From NCBI GenBank assembly GCA_913041665.1, contig CAJWKT010000005.1:1-42430 (forward strand): DNA of 42,430 bases, in the 5' to 3' direction. This document shows positions 7,961 through 16,427 of the stretch, piece after piece; the first letter of the stretch is position 1, and each line of letters opens with the position of its first letter. The position numbers and the translations under genes are program-made. Origin of the DNA: an uncultured Gammaproteobacteria bacterium (lineage in GTDB: Bacteria; Pseudomonadota; Gammaproteobacteria; Steroidobacterales; Rariloculaceae). The notes beneath the pieces are model-generated. The model was given only the letters and a program-made list of their open reading frames with translations, was not told the DNA's origin and made no database searches.

Positions 7961-8968
7961 ATGAAATTAAAATCTACCGATCCAGCAGATTCTTCTGAAT
8001 CAATGCTTGACGAGCCAGATATCGAGGTTTCGGTTCGTGATGCATTCGGTATAGATAGTGATTTTACGGCTCCGGCCTTCAGCCAAGGTAGTTCTCACGT
8101 CCCGGAACTAGACACAGCTTATCGCTTTGATAAAGATACAACTCTGGCCCTGCTCGCAGGCCTTATCCATAATAAACGCGTACTGGTCCAAGGCTACCAC
8201 GGTACCGGAAAATCTACGCATGTTGAGCAAGTTGCGGCAAGACTAAATTGGCCGTGCGTGAGAGTGAACCTGGACAGTCATGTAAGTCGCATGGACCTGA
8301 TCGGGAAAGACGTGATCACTATTCGAGAGGGGCAACAGGTGACAGTATTTCAAGAGGGTATCCTCCCCTGGGCCCTGCAGCGGCCGGTCATCCTGGTTTT
8401 CGATGAATACGATGCCGGCAGGCCAGACGTCATGTTTGTCATTCATCGTATCCTTGAAGTGGACGGAAAATTAACTTTACTAGACCAGAGTCAAGTCATC
8501 CGTCCACACCCTTATTTCCGTCTGTTTGCAACAGCGAATACCATCGGGCTCGGCGATGCCACAGGCCTCTATCATGGAACTCAACCTATCAACCAAGGCC
8601 AGTTGGATCGTTGGAACATTGTTGTAACTTTGAACTATCTGGAACCGGGTGCAGAGTCGGAAATTGTTCTTGCGAGGGTGCCATCGTTTAACAAGGCGGA
8701 AAGAAGGAAATCAGTAGAACAAATGGTGGCACTAGCGAACCTTACACGCCAGGGGTTTATTGCGGGCGACCTATCCACAGTCATGTCACCACGAACAGTC
8801 ATCAACTGGGCAGAAAATGCAGAAATATTCGGTAACACGGAGGACAGTTTTTGTCTCACTTTTCTAAATAAATGTGATGAAGCTGAACAAACTACGGTAG
8901 CTGAATACTATCAGCGCTGCTTCGGTGTGGAGTTAGTCCACTCCATCGCGAACCTCTTGTCGAAATGA
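7961..8968 (+). CDS. CobS-like AAA+ ATPase (cobaltochelatase CobS family, MoxR-like)
   Basis: This 335-residue protein closely follows CobS along its whole length: [12 protein letters not shown] near the N-terminus, Walker [12 protein letters not shown] (Lys84), [17 protein letters not shown], Walker [14 protein letters not shown] (Asp148, Glu149), [13 protein letters not shown] and [11 protein letters not shown]. CobS with CobT energises cobalt insertion by CobN in aerobic cobalamin synthesis, and related AAA+/VWA pairs activate metalloenzymes. Here it sits between a Rieske ferredoxin and a CobT-like gene in an aromatic operon, with no cobN or other cob gene visible. The usual CobS N-terminus aligns with the in-frame ATG at 8003, so that start is possible; neither start has a strong ribosome site. 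The stop overlaps the next start by 4 nt. Confidence 0.88.
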   Translation: MKLKSTDPADSSESMLDEPDIEVSVRDAFGIDSDFTAPAFSQGSSHVPELDTAYRFDKDTTLALLAGLIHNKRVLVQGYHGTGKSTHVEQVAARLNWPCVRVNLDSHVSRMDLIGKDVITIREGQQVTVFQEGILPWALQRPVILVFDEYDAGRPDVMFVIHRILEVDGKLTLLDQSQVIRPHPYFRLFATANTIGLGDATGLYHGTQPINQGQLDRWNIVVTLNYLEPGAESEIVLARVPSFNKAERRKSVEQMVALANLTRQGFIAGDLSTVMSPRTVINWAENAEIFGNTEDSFCLTFLNKCDEAEQTTVAEYYQRCFGVELVHSIANLLSK

Positions 8969-10758
8969 CCGAACAATCCTTTACAACAAATAGCCTGCTT
9001 GAGCAGGTGTCATCCGCTGTAACCCGGGCTATCAGTAGAAATTTCAATATGGAGATCATGCTGCAGGGTAAAAGAATCCGCGTACAAGGAAACCAGGTAC
9101 GCGTACCCAAACCGAGACTCGAAAATACCAGGGGTGACCTCAGCCTAATGAGAGGAAGGCTGGATGCACTTGCCTTGCGAACACGCCACAGTGATAAAAA
9201 AGTTTACGAGAAATACAAACCCTCGGGCCGCATGGCTATCAAATTATATTGGACGTTAGAGCAATGTCGTGTGGAAGCGCTGGGAGCAAAATACATGACA
9301 GGCGTAGAAAAAAACCTGGAAGTGCTAGAAGCATGGCGATTGAAAAACATGGGTATAGATCGAATCCCGAAATCCTTACTCAACAACCGGACTGAGGCAG
9401 TAGTACTAATTGCACGACATTGCTTCAAGGCACCGCTACCAAACATAGCGATAGAAGCCATTGGGCATGACTGTTCCGCATGGTTAGAGCCGGACTTAAT
9501 CGCACAAATAAAAACACTAGCATCGGCATGCGAAGAACAGGCCACTTTTGCTCGTGGACTTAGAGCGCTATTGGATGGGTTGGACCTACAAGAAGAGAAT
9601 TTTGAGATTGGACAAAATGATTTTTTAAAAGAGAACGAATCTACAAAAAAAGACGTAGGTGAAAATCTTCTCCCGGCTGATCAATTGGCTGCAGAAGATA
9701 TCCTGCCAAAACCCCCCCGAGCCAAGCCGGAGGCTCCTCCTCAAAGGGTTGACGTAAATAGCGCAAAACAAAATATGGAGCGCTACAGACCTTACACCAC
9801 TGAGTTCGACGAAACGATAGATGCCTCGGCAATCTGCCAGCCACGAAAACTTGCTGAACTCAGGGATTTGTTGGATGAAAAGATGCCAGAAAAACTCTAT
9901 TCGGTGACCCGATTAGCGCATCGTTTACAGCGAAAATTAATAGCACAACAAATGCGTATATGGAATTTTGATCTGGAGGAAGGAATGCTGGATGCGAGCC
10001 GCCTGGCCCGTATCATCGTTAACCCGCTGGAACCGCTGGCTTTCAAACAAGAGATTGAGGGGCCCTTTATCGATACGGTGGTGACCTTGTTAATCGACAA
10101 CTCCGGCTCGATGCGCGGACAACCCATCACAATGGCTGCGATCTGTGCCGATATTTTAAGTAGAACCCTAGAGCGATGTGGAGTGAAGTCAGAAATTTTA
10201 GGATTTACCACAAAAAACTGGCGCGGCGGAAAAGCTAGAGACAAATGGCTAGCAGCTGGAAAACCAGATCATCCCGGGCGCCTCAACGAAGTGAGGCACA
10301 TCATTTATAAACGTGCCAGCGTTCCATACAGACGCAGCCGAAAAAACCTGGGCCTGATGTTGAAAGATGACTTGTTGAGAGAAAATGTTGATGGCGAAGC
10401 ATTAATGTGGGCACACGATCGGCTGATCGCTCGCCCCGAACCACGAAGGATTCTCATGGTGATTTCCGATGGAGCACCGATCGATGACTCAACTATTGCA
10501 GCAAATGGTAGTGAGTACCTAGAAAATCATCTGCGCCTAGTTATTGACTATATAGAGAGGCTGTCTGTCATTGAGCTTGTTGCCATCGGCATCGGACACG
10601 ACGTAACAAATTATTATCAAAGAGCGATTAAGTTAATGCGATTGGAGGATCTCGGCGGCACAATGATTAAACAATTGGCCACTATCCTCGATGAAACGGC
10701 AAACTCTGACCCTCGGATTCGAAAACCTAACAAAAACTCAACCGCTGTCGCAGCGTAA
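8965..10758 (+). CDS. CobT-like VWA-domain protein (cobaltochelatase CobT family)
   Basis: This 597-residue protein has the CobT layout. An N-terminal helical domain (about 1-205) is followed by an acidic and proline-rich linker (about 205-265), a conserved middle segment including [14 protein letters not shown], and a C-terminal von Willebrand A domain. The MIDAS motif is intact: Asp378, Ser380 and Ser382 in [11 protein letters not shown], and Asp502 in [11 protein letters not shown]. CobT normally partners CobS as the substrate-engaging half of a AAA+/VWA machine. The start codon overlaps the CobS-like stop (ATGA), so the pair is probably made in fixed ratio. Context suggests a metal-enzyme activase for this pathway rather than, or besides, cobaltochelatase. 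The family call is firm; the target is unknown. Confidence 0.88.
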   Translation: MTEQSFTTNSLLEQVSSAVTRAISRNFNMEIMLQGKRIRVQGNQVRVPKPRLENTRGDLSLMRGRLDALALRTRHSDKKVYEKYKPSGRMAIKLYWTLEQCRVEALGAKYMTGVEKNLEVLEAWRLKNMGIDRIPKSLLNNRTEAVVLIARHCFKAPLPNIAIEAIGHDCSAWLEPDLIAQIKTLASACEEQATFARGLRALLDGLDLQEENFEIGQNDFLKENESTKKDVGENLLPADQLAAEDILPKPPRAKPEAPPQRVDVNSAKQNMERYRPYTTEFDETIDASAICQPRKLAELRDLLDEKMPEKLYSVTRLAHRLQRKLIAQQMRIWNFDLEEGMLDASRLARIIVNPLEPLAFKQEIEGPFIDTVVTLLIDNSGSMRGQPITMAAICADILSRTLERCGVKSEILGFTTKNWRGGKARDKWLAAGKPDHPGRLNEVRHIIYKRASVPYRRSRKNLGLMLKDDLLRENVDGEALMWAHDRLIARPEPRRILMVISDGAPIDDSTIAANGSEYLENHLRLVIDYIERLSVIELVAIGIGHDVTNYYQRAIKLMRLEDLGGTMIKQLATILDETANSDPRIRKPNKNSTAVAA

Positions 10759-10851
10759 TCCAAAAAAATCCACACACGACCTACTACAGGGCCTCAGTGG
10801 TACGGTAAAACCCTTCTACTCAATCGACGACGGACTCAAGAATGACCCCAG

Positions 10852-11718
10852 CTAAGTCCGCATGAGACCAAAATCAAAGTCGAGCAACTGGAAAGGCACC
10901 TGCAGGCCATACTCCTTGGCAAGCGCTTCATCCTCACAGGCCTGATACTCTCCCACTAATGAGCTTTTGGTGGCAAACACCGCGTCGGATTCAAGATATT
11001 CATCGCCCGCTGTGAAAATATGGGTTGTCAGACGATCATAACCATCGGCGGTGATGACAAAATGCAAATGACCGGGGCGCATAGCGTGACGCCCGCAGGC
11101 ATTTAACATCTTTCCTACAGGTCCGTCAGTAGGTACCGGATAAAATCCGGGTAACTCAGTTGCCAAACAGTATTTTCCGTCCGGTCCCGTAGTAAACTTG
11201 CCGCGCAGATTCCACTGCGGTACCTCGGGGTCCTGCACATCATAGAAACCGCGCACGGAAGCTTGCCAAACATCCAGCACTGCACCATCGATGGGATTGT
11301 CGTCCTGATCGGTTACCTTTCCACGCACAAAGGCTAGGGTTCCGCCCGAGTCCTTTTTAACAATATTCGAACCCATGGGAAGATCGGGCGCACCAGAGAC
11401 ATAAAAAGGACCCAGAACAGTGTTCTCTGTGCCGGCACCAGATCTCGGATGATTGATAGCATCGACCAGCATGGACACTCCAAGCGTGTCAGACAAAAGA
11501 ATAAACTCCTGGCGTTTTTCGTCACACATTTGACCCGTAGCGGTTAAAAACTGGACGGCCTCAAACCACTCTGCCTCAGTCAATTGAATGTCCTTCACAA
11601 AAGCATGCAGGTGATTAACGAGGCTGCCCATAATCTCTCGCAACCGTGGATCAGAGGTCTTTGATACGTACTCTTCGTGTACGATTTCCGTCAAATTTTC
11701 CATGGTGAAATCACGCAT
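10852..11718 (-). CDS. Hydroxyquinol 1,2-dioxygenase-like intradiol dioxygenase
   Basis: This is a 288-residue intradiol dioxygenase. The four Fe(III) ligands are visible: Tyr159 (RGFYDV), Tyr193 (GFYPVPTDGP), and His217 and His219 (RPGHLHF). The N-terminal helical linker domain of the catechol/hydroxyquinol group is present (about residues 1-100). Hydroxyquinol 1,2-dioxygenases turn 1,2,4-trihydroxybenzene into maleylacetate, and the next gene upstream encodes maleylacetate reductase, which favours hydroxyquinol over catechol. AGGAG lies nine bases before the ATG at 11718. It is the last gene of a minus-strand MFS, maleylacetate reductase, dioxygenase operon that converges with the CobT-like gene. 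Confidence 0.87.
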   Translation of the reverse strand: MRDFTMENLTEIVHEEYVSKTSDPRLREIMGSLVNHLHAFVKDIQLTEAEWFEAVQFLTATGQMCDEKRQEFILLSDTLGVSMLVDAINHPRSGAGTENTVLGPFYVSGAPDLPMGSNIVKKDSGGTLAFVRGKVTDQDDNPIDGAVLDVWQASVRGFYDVQDPEVPQWNLRGKFTTGPDGKYCLATELPGFYPVPTDGPVGKMLNACGRHAMRPGHLHFVITADGYDRLTTHIFTAGDEYLESDAVFATKSSLVGEYQACEDEALAKEYGLQVPFQLLDFDFGLMRT

Positions 11719-11777
11719 TTACATACACTCCTGTGATTAAGGTTTCGCTCATTCTTATTTGCTAAATTTTACTTGGC

Positions 11778-12839
11778 TCAAGGTTGAGGCATTGTCCCGT
11801 GATAAGCGTCCTCTAAAAGTTGCCGTATTCCTTCAGTGGTAATTTTTCGGGGATTATAGTACGCAGCCTGGGTTGCCGTTTCAGCCACCGTATCCAGGTC
11901 TGTCTCCCCAAGACCTAATGCCTTCAGAGAAACCGGACCACCACTTGCCTCGCACAACTGTCGAAGCGTACTAGCAATTTTAGGGGTCCCCAGCGCTGCT
12001 TCCAAATATTTTCTGGCCTCTGGCGCTGCCTCCACATTAAAAGCAGCTACATAGGGGAGAATGATCGCGTGGGTCTCAGCATGGGGTGTATTAAATGTCC
12101 CACCCAGCACGTGGCATAGTTTGTGATGTAACGCCATCCCCACTGACCCTAAAACCAAACCGGCAAGCCAAGCCCCATATAAAGCCTGACTCTGACCTTC
12201 AAGATTGGCCGGATCGCGCATGACTTTAGGCAATGACTCCGCCAAAGAACTGATTCCCTCCTTAGCCAGCAACGATATGACCGGGTTGGCATTCTCCGCG
12301 TACAGCGCCTCCACGCAGTGGGCCATGGCATTCATGCAGCTCGGCCCAGCTACCTGTGGCGGGAGTGTAGCCGTAAGCTCGGGATCGTATAGGACCACCT
12401 TTGGCAGCACTTTCGGATTTCTCCCCGTGCGCTTAACGCCGTCCTGGGTAAGCCCCCAGATCGGGGTCATTTCGGAGCCGGCGTACGTGGTAGGAACCGC
12501 AATGATGGGCACATCAATCTCCATAGCAATGGCCTTACCAAGTCCGGTAGAAGAGCCTCCCCCAACAGTGATACAGCAATCGGCATTCGTGCGCTTGACC
12601 TCTGCACGGCCCGCCTCAGCAGTCTCTATCGGAACGTGGGGGGCGACCTGGTCATACACACCTACACAGCGTGGCCCGATTAAATCCGCGAGATCCGACG
12701 ACAAGCCCGCCTTGCTCGGATCAGCAATAATCAGCGCGCGCTGCGCCCCGAGGGTCTCGAGCTCTGACCCTAATCTCTCTCGGCTACCAACACCGAATAG
12801 CACCCGCATAGGTGCTATTTGGAATACGAACGCCTGCAT
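11778..12839 (-). CDS. Maleylacetate reductase (group III iron-type alcohol dehydrogenase family)
   Basis: The 353-residue protein has the diagnostic PTTYAGSEMTPIWG motif of maleylacetate reductases, the nucleotide site GGGSSTGLGKAIA, and the metal-site-like histidines in HHKLCHVLGG and HAETHAIILP. It reduces maleylacetate to 3-oxoadipate with NADH or NADPH. Both visible ring-cleavage branches (hydroquinone via HapCD/HapE and hydroxyquinol via the intradiol enzyme) give maleylacetate, so this is the shared step. It is spaced 59 nt from the dioxygenase downstream and 25 nt from the MFS gene upstream. The ATG at 12839 fits the family N-terminus, although its ribosome site is weak. Confidence 0.9.
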   Translation of the reverse strand: MQAFVFQIAPMRVLFGVGSRERLGSELETLGAQRALIIADPSKAGLSSDLADLIGPRCVGVYDQVAPHVPIETAEAGRAEVKRTNADCCITVGGGSSTGLGKAIAMEIDVPIIAVPTTYAGSEMTPIWGLTQDGVKRTGRNPKVLPKVVLYDPELTATLPPQVAGPSCMNAMAHCVEALYAENANPVISLLAKEGISSLAESLPKVMRDPANLEGQSQALYGAWLAGLVLGSVGMALHHKLCHVLGGTFNTPHAETHAIILPYVAAFNVEAAPEARKYLEAALGTPKIASTLRQLCEASGGPVSLKALGLGETDLDTVAETATQAAYYNPRKITTEGIRQLLEDAYHGTMPQP

Positions 12840-12864
12840 TGGTGGATCTGGCCGCGGTGACGGC

Positions 12865-14106
12865 CTAGGATGCCTTTTCTGCTAGTTTCTTGGGCGACGT
12901 TTCATCCAGGAACAATGAAACAACGATGCCTGCACCAACGCCTATGCCAGCTACCCAAACGATGTTCTGAATACCAAAATTTTGGGCTACGTAACCGGTA
13001 ATCACGGGCGCTACGCCGCCGCCAAAGATTTCACCCCAACCCACCACCAAACCGATGGATGAAGCAACCAGGCCTGGTGGAGCAGATTCTGTGCAAATTG
13101 GACCGGTAACAAGCGCGATGGTACCCAGGGTGAAAAAAGACGTGAAGAAAAGCATCGTGAACAACAAGGGAAGATTAAGGCCCACCTGAAAAAATCCAAA
13201 ACAGGAAATGGTTGCGCCGATGAATGCCACAACCGCAACCGGTTTGCGCCCAAAAAGGTCGGACAGGCCCGGGATACCGAATTGACCGACGAACCCACCA
13301 AAGCCGATCCCTGACATCACAAAGCCCATCTGCACCGGTGTAAGCTCTAAATAATTAAGTAAATAACCTGGCACAAACGCACTCAGAGGGAAAACGCATG
13401 CCATCATGAAAGCAAGCAGGATCATACCCAGTACAATGTTTTTGCTTTTGAAAACTTCAAGCCAGCTGCCCGCCTCTTCGGTGGCGCCGAGGAGCTTGGC
13501 TCCTTGCGTGTCAGCCGGTTCCCGGAGTACAAAATACAGCAAAAGCCCGATAATGAAGCCCGGAATGGCCACAATCCAAAAGATAGTGCGCCACGTAGTC
13601 ACCTGCAGCAATTGCGTTGCAATAATTGGGGCTAACGCCAGCCCGAACAAGGGGAAGCCACACTGCTGCAGGCCCTGGTTAAATCCACGCCGACTGGGCT
13701 TTGAAGCATAGCCCGTCGAAGGAATCATCGTTGCTGTGTACGAACCTTCCGAAACGCCCATTAAGGCCCGGATGAGAATCAATCCCGTGAACCCTGCAAC
13801 CATGCCCGAGAAACCCGACATCAAGGAAAAAATAAAGATCGCTGGAATCAGTATTTTACGGTGCCCAATGCCGTCGGATAACCGCCCGCTAAAGATTGCG
13901 AAGAAGCCCCAGAGCAAACCCAATGCCCCAACAAGATTTCCGAGATGGCCGGCGTTAAGACCAAGGTCCGGAGCGATCCCAGTGTCCCATAGATAAACAA
14001 TGATCCATCGGTCCAAACCCACCAACCCGAACCCAATTCCCAGCAAAAGAACTATTTTCCATTCGTAGTTGGTATCCCATCTTGCTTGTTCCTGTCCAAC
14101 AGCCAT
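12865..14106 (-). CDS. MFS transporter, probably for an aromatic or organic acid
   Basis: This is a 413-residue, very hydrophobic protein with about twelve predicted membrane segments and the MFS loop motif GRLSDGIGHRK between segments 2 and 3. A cytoplasmic central loop (about 200-220) separates two six-helix halves. It is the first gene of the operon with maleylacetate reductase and hydroxyquinol dioxygenase, so uptake of the aromatic substrate is the likely role. The ATG at 14106 is preceded by a strong GGGGGAG. The substrate cannot be read from the sequence. Confidence 0.8.
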   Translation of the reverse strand: MAVGQEQARWDTNYEWKIVLLLGIGFGLVGLDRWIIVYLWDTGIAPDLGLNAGHLGNLVGALGLLWGFFAIFSGRLSDGIGHRKILIPAIFIFSLMSGFSGMVAGFTGLILIRALMGVSEGSYTATMIPSTGYASKPSRRGFNQGLQQCGFPLFGLALAPIIATQLLQVTTWRTIFWIVAIPGFIIGLLLYFVLREPADTQGAKLLGATEEAGSWLEVFKSKNIVLGMILLAFMMACVFPLSAFVPGYLLNYLELTPVQMGFVMSGIGFGGFVGQFGIPGLSDLFGRKPVAVVAFIGATISCFGFFQVGLNLPLLFTMLFFTSFFTLGTIALVTGPICTESAPPGLVASSIGLVVGWGEIFGGGVAPVITGYVAQNFGIQNIVWVAGIGVGAGIVVSLFLDETSPKKLAEKAS

Positions 14107-14167
14107 AACAGCTCCCCCTTCTAATTAATTCTTAATTCAAGTTTAGTTGTGTATTAATTTTTTTCTC

Positions 14168-14181
14168 TGCGGGTACCCGCA
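14168..14181. promoter_or_regulatory. 14-bp perfect palindrome upstream of the MFS/maleylacetate reductase operon
   Basis: TGCGGGTACCCGCA is a perfect palindrome 62 nt upstream of the MFS start codon. A T tract lies on its plus-strand 5' side only, so it is not a terminator in either direction. It may be an operator for the MFS, reductase, dioxygenase operon. This is sequence symmetry only. Confidence 0.3.
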
Positions 14182-14219
14182 CCATAACTCCCATGAGACT
14201 CCAGCTCAATAACGGAAAC

Positions 14220-15971
14220 TCAGTCCGGTAGCGCAAACACATAAAGATTGGTTTCAACACCAGCCCTGAATTCATCATCCACCAACCGCATTAAACTTAA
14301 AGTGGTCAGAGAGCGGCCCGTGCTGACAGCCACATACTGTTTTCCGTCTACTGCAAAAGTAACCGGATAGCCTGTGACCTGGGCACCGAGTTCAGTTTCC
14401 CAAAGTACTTCCCCGGTTTCCTGATCCAGCGCACGGAACCATCCTGCCGCGTCTCCACTAAAAACCAGTCCCCCGTCGGTCACGATCAGCGAGGTAACGC
14501 CAGCCGGCTGCTCGTGGATCCAGAGAGTTTCCCCTGTCTCCGCTGAAATCGCATAAACACTACCCACATTCTCAGTGCCCGGTGCAATCTCGGGGACCCC
14601 GGAAATTGCGTACAACTCATCCAGGCTGGGTTCCTCAGAGGTAGACCTCACGGTGGCGCATGTATTCTGTAAGGGCATATACATGGCATTGGTCTCGGGA
14701 CTATAGGCGCCAGCCGGCCAATTTTTACCGCCCGTACTGGTTGGACAAACAAAACGAGTCTGTTCAGCCCCCGTGTAGAGCATGTCAGAGGCAACCTCCA
14801 CCACCCCGGTGCTGCCTTCAATATTCTCAACAACCGTTTGAAGGACGGTGGGCCTGGCCCACAAAAACTCACCGGTTTCACGGTCCAGCGTGTAGACGAT
14901 ACCGGTCTTTCCCGGAATCCCAGTCACCACTTTGCGTACTTCACCAGAACGGATATTTGGATTGATCCAGCTCACCGCTTCTGGATTCGGCGCAACTACC
15001 GTATCCACCAGCAGGCGCTCAAAAGGATGGTCCAAATCCCAGTGATCAACCAAGTGCTGGTAGTACCAAACAATGTCCCCTGTATCGGCATCAATCGCAA
15101 GCGTCGAATTATGATAGAGGTACTGCTTATCATTGCCGGCAAGCATAAATTTAGGCGCCGGCGACGTGACCGATGTGCCGATGTAAATCAGGTTGAGCTC
15201 AGGGTCGTAACTCGGCACCATCCAAGTACCCACATGCCATCGCTTTTCAAACGGTACATCGCCCCACGTATCCCCGCCAGGCTCGTGGGGAGCTGGAATG
15301 GTGCGGGTTCGCCACAATTCTTCACCACTCGCTGCGTCGTGGGCGGTCACGATACAGGCATCGGGCCCGGCCTCAGGCTCACAACCACGGCCCGAAATAA
15401 TTTTCCCATTACCTATGATGGGTCCTGAAGTCTGTTGGGCGCCTGCCGAATATTCGAGTATTAAATTTTCCCAAGCCAACTCACCGGTCGCCGCATCAAG
15501 AGCAAACACATAATCATCCGAACTCGTATCGATAATCAGATTGCCGTAAATAGCCAGGTTCCGGTTGATATCAGGCACCGGAAAATAGTCGGCGAGATCA
15601 GGCGGCAACTCCCGCACATACTCCCAAATCAAATCGCCAGTATCGGCATCAATCGCCTGAATAATATCGCCGGGATTTGGAAAATACATCACCCCGTCGT
15701 AGACCAGTGGGGTGCCTTCCTGTATGCCACTTTGCAAAGACCTCGTCCACGCCATACGCAGATTGCCCACATTACTACGGTTAATTTCATCGAGCGGGCT
15801 GTGCCCCCAGCTGTTGAGCGTGCGCCGCCACATCAACCAATCCTGGGGATCGGGGTTCTGAAGCATGGCATCAGTCACCGGAGGGGATTCCGCCTCCTGG
15901 GCCACTGCGGGTAACCAGCACAGCAAGAGGGCAGAAAAACAGGCAAACGCAACATTTTTCAAACATTTCAT
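14220..15971 (-). CDS. PQQ-dependent alcohol dehydrogenase (periplasmic quinoprotein)
   Basis: This 583-residue exported quinoprotein has a Sec signal peptide of about 24 residues ending in PAVA. Repeated beta-propeller blades of the type AIDADTGDLIWEY recur along the chain. DHWDLDHPFE (Asp312, Asp314) matches the active-site region of quinoprotein dehydrogenases. Cys197 and Cys206 may form a disulfide. It oxidises a primary or secondary alcohol in the periplasm and passes electrons to a cytochrome c; a small cytochrome gene lies just upstream. In context the alcohol could be the benzylic product of the VAO-type flavoenzyme. The ATG at 15971 has GGAG seven bases upstream; the TTG at 15974 is unlikely. 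No cytochrome domain is fused to it. Confidence 0.85.
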   Translation of the reverse strand: MKCLKNVAFACFSALLLCWLPAVAQEAESPPVTDAMLQNPDPQDWLMWRRTLNSWGHSPLDEINRSNVGNLRMAWTRSLQSGIQEGTPLVYDGVMYFPNPGDIIQAIDADTGDLIWEYVRELPPDLADYFPVPDINRNLAIYGNLIIDTSSDDYVFALDAATGELAWENLILEYSAGAQQTSGPIIGNGKIISGRGCEPEAGPDACIVTAHDAASGEELWRTRTIPAPHEPGGDTWGDVPFEKRWHVGTWMVPSYDPELNLIYIGTSVTSPAPKFMLAGNDKQYLYHNSTLAIDADTGDIVWYYQHLVDHWDLDHPFERLLVDTVVAPNPEAVSWINPNIRSGEVRKVVTGIPGKTGIVYTLDRETGEFLWARPTVLQTVVENIEGSTGVVEVASDMLYTGAEQTRFVCPTSTGGKNWPAGAYSPETNAMYMPLQNTCATVRSTSEEPSLDELYAISGVPEIAPGTENVGSVYAISAETGETLWIHEQPAGVTSLIVTDGGLVFSGDAAGWFRALDQETGEVLWETELGAQVTGYPVTFAVDGKQYVAVSTGRSLTTLSLMRLVDDEFRAGVETNLYVFALPD

Positions 15972-16086
15972 CAAATTCTCCGATTCAAGCCTAGATGCCC
16001 AGGGAGCCTTTTTTAGGAGCCGGTCTGGCCCCTGTTTTTTGCCCTGAGTCCTTAGAGTTTTTAGATCCTGAAAAATACGGCACTAA

Positions 16087-16425
16087 TTAATTATTGTTCC
16101 GAGCGAGATACGCTGCAAGCGCGTCGAGCTCTTCATCGTTGATTTCTGTTTTCCGAAAGGGCGGCATAATAGAAATTCCGTTGCGCACAATTAGTTTTGT
16201 GTATTCAGGAAGTAGATCTGTGCGTTCGTCCAGTACCGCGGGTCTTTCGCCTTTGTAAACAAACTGTAACGCTAAGGTACCCGCCCGTCGGGGTCCGTCA
16301 TCATGACAAGGCGCACACCAATGAAGATAAACCTCATTTCCGTGCTCAACCATCGCATCCTGGGCAAACGCCTGATTCACTAAACAACTTAGACTAAAAA
16401 ACAAAGTAGTTTTAAAAAGATTCAT
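16087..16425 (-). CDS. Small periplasmic cytochrome c (cytochrome subunit of flavocytochrome hydroxylase)
   Basis: The 112-residue protein has a signal peptide (1-21, ending NQAFA) and one heme site, CAPCH (Cys37, Cys40, His41), with the probable axial Met in SIMPPF. Small cytochromes of this type are the electron-accepting subunits of p-cresol methylhydroxylase and eugenol hydroxylase. The gene starts 2 nt after the stop of the VAO-type flavoprotein. The start at 16425 is chosen because it gives a proper signal peptide and has GAGGGA upstream; a longer frame from 16455 does not. It may also accept electrons from the downstream PQQ dehydrogenase. Confidence 0.85.
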   Translation of the reverse strand: MNLFKTTLFFSLSCLVNQAFAQDAMVEHGNEVYLHWCAPCHDDGPRRAGTLALQFVYKGERPAVLDERTDLLPEYTKLIVRNGISIMPPFRKTEINDEELDALAAYLARNNN

Positions 16426-16427
16426 GA

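Noticed and set aside
12205-12885. 226-residue plus-strand frame
   Set aside because: Antisense to maleylacetate reductase, whose motifs are complete on the other strand.
14161-14181. Intrinsic terminator for the PQQ gene or MFS operon
   Set aside because: The palindrome's T tract is on the wrong side for the plus strand, and on the minus strand it is followed by A residues.
14838-15428. 196-residue plus-strand frame
   Set aside because: Antisense to the PQQ dehydrogenase; composition is shadow-like (rich in Arg and His) with no start signal.
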